From: Streptomyces wuyuanensis
GTDB taxonomy: Bacteria; Actinomycetota; Actinomycetes; Streptomycetales; Streptomycetaceae
DNA: 64,000 bases
Assembly (NCBI RefSeq): GCF_900103455.1
Contig: NZ_FNHI01000025.1
Location: forward strand, 86,200-150,199
Direction: 5' to 3'
Position 1 is the first letter of the stretch. Each line of letters begins with the position of its first letter. Made by a program: the position numbers and the translations under genes. The notes beneath the pieces are model-generated. The model did no database searches and had not been told where the DNA came from. It saw nothing but the letters and a program-made list of their open reading frames with translations. Of the stretch, positions 60,986 to 64,000 are shown piece by piece.

Positions 60986-62925
60986 TTCTTACGTCCCCCA
61001 AGGGCGATCTGCATGGTCTGGTCCGCGGGGGCCCACTCGTGCGGGTGCTGCTCATGGGCGGCCGGCGGCACGGCCTCGGAGGCCCCGCCACCCGTCCCCG
61101 GCTTCGCGCGGCGCCGCCCCCTTCGCTTCTTCTTCTCCTCGCGGATGGAGTACCGCCAGGCGAAGATGGGCGCCGCCGTGATCAGCAGGGCCAGCCCGGC
61201 CCAGGTGATCATCGCCGGGTGGTCGTGCCCGAACCAGAACGAGGAGGCGAGCGAGCCGCCGAAGATCAGGATGAAGAAGAGGTGGATGCGGAACGTGCCG
61301 AAGAGCGTGTCCGGGCTTGAGGAGTCGCCCTTGGGCGTCACCACGAACTTGCTCTTCCGGCGCAGCGCGGCGTCCATCAGGGAGCGTGCGTAGATCGGTG
61401 CGGAGAGGGCCGACATCACCATTCCGGCCAGCCCGCCCGAGCCCTCCGGCTCGTGGGGCGACACGTTGTGGCGGCGGTTCCAGATGTAGAGGCCGATCTG
61501 CAGGGCCGAGGCGTTGCCGTAGAGCATCATCCAGATGGCCGGGTCGATCTGCACGCCCGAGGCGCCCATGCCCAGGAACAGCGCGCAGCTGAGCGCCGCC
61601 AGGATCCAGTTGAGGGCCGACATCGGGTAGAAGATGATCATCATCGTGTAGTTGAAGAGCTTGCCGGCCGGCAGTGTGCCGAAGCCCCTCCAGTACTGCT
61701 TGAGGATCGTCTCGTACGTGCCGCGGGACCAGCGCAGCTGCTGGGTGAAGAAGTCGGTCCAGGCGGTCGGGCCCTCACCGACGGCCAGCACGTCCGGGGT
61801 GTAGACGGACCGCCACTTGTTGCCGGAGGCCGGGTTCTTGGCCCGGTGCATCTCGAAGCCGGTGGCCATGTCCTCGGTGATCGAGTCGTACAGGCCGCCG
61901 ATCTGCTTGATGGCGCTGATGCGCACGGCGTTGGAGGTGCCGACGAACATGGGGGCGCCGTAGCGGTTGCCGGCGCGCTGGATCAGGGCGTGGAAGAGGA
62001 ACTGCTGGGACTCTGCGGCCTTGGTGACGAAGGTGTCGTAGTTGCCGTAGACCTGTGGGCCGATGACGAATCCGACGTCCGGGTCGCGGAAGTAGCCGAG
62101 CATCCGCTCCAGGTAGTTGGGCAGCGGCACGTGGTCGGTGTCGACGGACGCGAAGAAGTCGTAGTCGCCGCCGTGCGCCTCGAGCCAGGCGTTGTAGTTG
62201 CCGTGCTTGGTCTTGGCCCGGTGGGCGCCCTTCTCCTGGTTCCACTTGGCTATGCCCTTGCGGGAGAAGTGGTGGACGCCGAGCCGTGCGCAGACCTCCT
62301 TGACGTCCGGGTCGTCGCCCTCGTCGAGCAGCCACACGTGCATCAGCCCGCGGTGGCGGATCTTCACGGCCGCCTCGAGCGTCTTGGTCACCATCTCCAG
62401 GGGCTCCTTGCCCGGCACGAAGGAGGTGAGGAAGGCGACTCGGGTGCCGGACTCCGGCACGACGGGGATCGGGTCCCGGGCGACGAGCGTCGCGTGTGCG
62501 TTCGACAGGACGTTCATCGTGCGGAAGAGCTCGATCAGACCGATCGAGACGAGCATGACGACGTCGAGCCAGAGCAGCAGCTCGTTGTTCAGATTGGGGT
62601 CGCGCTCGGTCCAGTGCTGCGGCTGCATCAACCAGGCGAACAGGCCCAGGGACACCAGCGGCGCGGCGCCGAGGAGCAGGGCCGCCCGGACACGGTGCGG
62701 CTCCTGCGACAGCAGCGAGCGGTACTGCACCTTGTACGGTTTCGACGGGTCCGGCTGGGTCAGGGGACCGGCCAGCCGGCTGTAGTGCTCGTAGTCGTAC
62801 CGCGGCAGCGCCTTCTTGGGGCGCAGCCGGTGGCCTCCCGTCCTGAGCTGCGGGGGAACCCGAAGCTGCGTGGTCCGGGAAGGGTCGTCGTCCTGCTGCC
62901 GGGCGCCGTTCGGCGTCGACGTCAT
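60982..62925 (-). CDS. cslA: CslA, cellulose synthase-like glycosyltransferase (GT2)
   Basis: A 647-aa membrane synthase making a beta-glucan at hyphal tips. Motifs: VAFLTSFVPGKEPLEMVTKTLEAA, D262xD264 in SVDTDHVPLP, ITEDMATGFEMHR (TED) and QQLRWSRGT (QxxRW). Several membrane segments flank the catalytic domain. Stop overlaps the glxA ATG. The end is a Lys/Arg/His-rich tail. Needed with GlxA for aerial growth in S. coelicolor (established knowledge). Confidence 0.96.
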   Translation of the reverse strand: MTSTPNGARQQDDDPSRTTQLRVPPQLRTGGHRLRPKKALPRYDYEHYSRLAGPLTQPDPSKPYKVQYRSLLSQEPHRVRAALLLGAAPLVSLGLFAWLMQPQHWTERDPNLNNELLLWLDVVMLVSIGLIELFRTMNVLSNAHATLVARDPIPVVPESGTRVAFLTSFVPGKEPLEMVTKTLEAAVKIRHRGLMHVWLLDEGDDPDVKEVCARLGVHHFSRKGIAKWNQEKGAHRAKTKHGNYNAWLEAHGGDYDFFASVDTDHVPLPNYLERMLGYFRDPDVGFVIGPQVYGNYDTFVTKAAESQQFLFHALIQRAGNRYGAPMFVGTSNAVRISAIKQIGGLYDSITEDMATGFEMHRAKNPASGNKWRSVYTPDVLAVGEGPTAWTDFFTQQLRWSRGTYETILKQYWRGFGTLPAGKLFNYTMMIIFYPMSALNWILAALSCALFLGMGASGVQIDPAIWMMLYGNASALQIGLYIWNRRHNVSPHEPEGSGGLAGMVMSALSAPIYARSLMDAALRRKSKFVVTPKGDSSSPDTLFGTFRIHLFFILIFGGSLASSFWFGHDHPAMITWAGLALLITAAPIFAWRYSIREEKKKRRGRRRAKPGTGGGASEAVPPAAHEQHPHEWAPADQTMQIALGGRKK

Positions 62926-63579
62926 CTTTCATCCCCCCGCATGCCTGCTGGCTGCGTGATCGTTCGGTCGTCTCCGGACCGGGGCTCCCCTAGGCCGGCC
63001 GGTACCGGATGCATCAGTGGCAGGCCACCGTATCCGTAGACATAAGACGATGGTCTTCCGGTTGCATGATGCCCGTCTCCGCGTTCGTTCGTGAACGGGA
63101 CCCCCACCCCGGGCGGACTGCGACGGGAGAATTCCCTCGAATCACCCCAAGTCGCAACTGTTTGAGCCCGCGGACCCCTTGGGGCCGCGGACTCTCAGGA
63201 CAGGGTCTCGGAGCGGGGGCGTGATCGCAAGGGGATCCGGAGCCTCCGGGTGGCGCACTGTCCGGGATCGCGCGGGTCGTTCCGGCCGGGGTGCCGCTCC
63301 GGCCGGGCCGGCCTGGCGGTGGGGCGCGGTGCCGGCGTGACCCGACGTGGCGTGAGGCGTTGTACCGGGTGGGCCGTGCGGCGAATCGCCGTGGGTCCGG
63401 GCGCGATGCCGACGGCGTCCGGGCTCCGGTCGATGTCGCGGCGGAGGCGCCGCGTGGAGCGCCGTCCGATGTTCATGGACGAGGCGTCCGACGGGGTTGG
63501 ACGCCTCTCCGTTCGAGGCTCCCGTGAGGCCTCGGCGGGAGTTTGGCCAACCGGCGACTCGGCAGGGAGAATCCACGGC
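62926..63579. other. Intergenic region upstream of cslA and the HTH gene
   Basis: A 654-nt divergent gap. It should hold the cslA promoter (AT-richer patch near 63030-63060). The open frames here are Arg/Gly-rich and unconvincing. A 9-bp hairpin (GAGGCGTCC 63481-63489 with GGACGCCTC 63499-63507) lies 73 nt before the HTH start, so a small RNA or leader ending there is possible. Confidence 0.55.
63481..63507 (+). terminator. Hairpin upstream of the HTH gene
   Basis: GAGGCGTCC (63481-63489) pairs with GGACGCCTC (63499-63507), a perfect 9-bp stem with a 9-nt loop. It is followed by TCCGTTCG, not a T-tract. It may end an unrecognised short transcript or sit in the leader of the next gene. Confidence 0.55.
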
Positions 63580-64000
63580 GTGGCCAACGCACTGCAGGAA
63601 TTGGTGAAGAGCCGGCTGGAGCAGCAGGGCTGGTCCTACGGCGACGTGGCCCGGCGCGGCGGCATCCCGCGTTCCACCGTGCACCACCTGGCCACCGCCG
63701 AGCGGGTCACCCGCATGCCGCAGCAGGCCACGCTGGAGGGACTGGCCAGGGGCCTGGAACTGCCCCTGGACGCCGTACGCAGGGCAGCCGCCGAAGCCTG
63801 CGGCATCCACCTCTACTTCGAGGAGACACCCGGCACCGCCGCCGACCCCGAAGTCGCCACCCTCATCGCCAGCGTCCAGAAACTGACCGCGGCCGACCGC
63901 CGGCACGTCACCGCACTCGTCGAATCCCTCCTGCGCAACACCCACCCACCCCACACCGACACACCCACCCACACCGACACACCCGCCGGCACCGACCCCC
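63580..64000 (+). CDS. Helix-turn-helix regulator, 3' end outside the window
   Basis: Starts at GTG 63580 (SD GGCAGGGAGA) and is open to the window edge (140 codons). The N-terminus ALQELVKSRLEQQGWSYGDVARRGGIPRSTVHHLATAER is a XRE/Cro-type HTH, with QQATLEGLARGLELPLDAVRRAAAEACG following. Near the edge the sequence becomes a repeat of His/Thr/Asp/Pro (HTDTPT), which may be a low-complexity tail. Family assignment is good; the target is unknown. Confidence 0.85.
   Translation, partial: MANALQELVKSRLEQQGWSYGDVARRGGIPRSTVHHLATAERVTRMPQQATLEGLARGLELPLDAVRRAAAEACGIHLYFEETPGTAADPEVATLIASVQKLTAADRRHVTALVESLLRNTHPPHTDTPTHTDTPAGTDP

Noticed and set aside
57842..61393. An 1183-codon open frame on the plus strand over cslZ and glxA.
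   Set aside because: It is out of frame with the GH6 motifs and antisense to glxA; both real genes have complete catalytic motifs, so it is a GC-driven shadow.
63291..63527. A 78-codon open frame upstream of the HTH gene.
   Set aside because: Arg/Gly-rich product, no ribosome binding site and no conserved motif; it ends across a hairpin.

Overview
The window is very GC-rich, codon third positions are almost all G or C, many genes start with GTG, and many promoters sit so close to the start codon that the mRNA would be leaderless. With cslA-glxA, a DasR-type nag locus, class E and F sortases and twin-arginine and lipoprotein signals, this points to a Streptomyces chromosome, apparently from its conserved core. 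From memory the left half follows the S. coelicolor order secreted protease, isochorismatase, pncB, clpS, cysO-cysM, nagE2-nagE1-nagF, rph, rdgB, ABC operon, PBP. The right end is the cslA-glxA-cslZ tip-glycan cluster.

Layout. 0-9 kb: secreted M6 protease, nicotinamidase and nicotinate phosphoribosyltransferase (NAD salvage), clpS with its DUF2017 partner, an amino-acid permease. 8.6-12.7 kb: an MMPL exporter and a DUF2993 protein, divergent from a TetR regulator across two palindromic operators. 12.8-14.8 kb: cysteine synthesis on a protein carrier (JAMM peptidase, a Cys-rich leader peptide, CysO, CysM). 15-18.9 kb: membrane-anchored PemK/MazF-like protein, MBL hydrolase, APC permease plus UspA. 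18.9-22.5 kb: N-acetylglucosamine PTS (two EIIC, one EIIB) with DasR-like boxes. 22.7-24.9 kb: rph, a lipoprotein, rdgB and an atypical tRNA-Leu(UAG). 25-30 kb: two coupled HNH proteins, a DUF1707 protein and an ABC exporter operon. 30-40 kb: class A PBP, a Gdx-type SMR exporter behind a guanidine-III riboswitch, GroES-like protein, bcp, SGNH hydrolase, DUF445 protein and small stress or hypothetical genes. 41-44.3 kb: a PLD-helicase-DUF3427 protein with less GC-biased codons, the best candidate for recent transfer and phage defence. 44-53 kb: SEC-C protein, class E sortase, second YidC, FAH hydrolase, UPF0303-oxidoreductase pair, ROK regulator and an LAxTG surface protein. 53-57.7 kb: Tat-exported phosphodiesterase, HAD phosphatase, and a repeat-rich secreted protein coupled to a class F sortase. 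57.9-62.9 kb: GH6 lipoprotein convergent with glxA and cslA. The right edge cuts an HTH regulator gene.

The items most worth attention are the Cys-leader, CysO and JAMM arrangement, the guanidine-III riboswitch, the short-armed tRNA-Leu, the PLD-helicase protein, and the class F sortase with its non-canonical repeat partner. All positions were read by eye. No database search or folding program was run.
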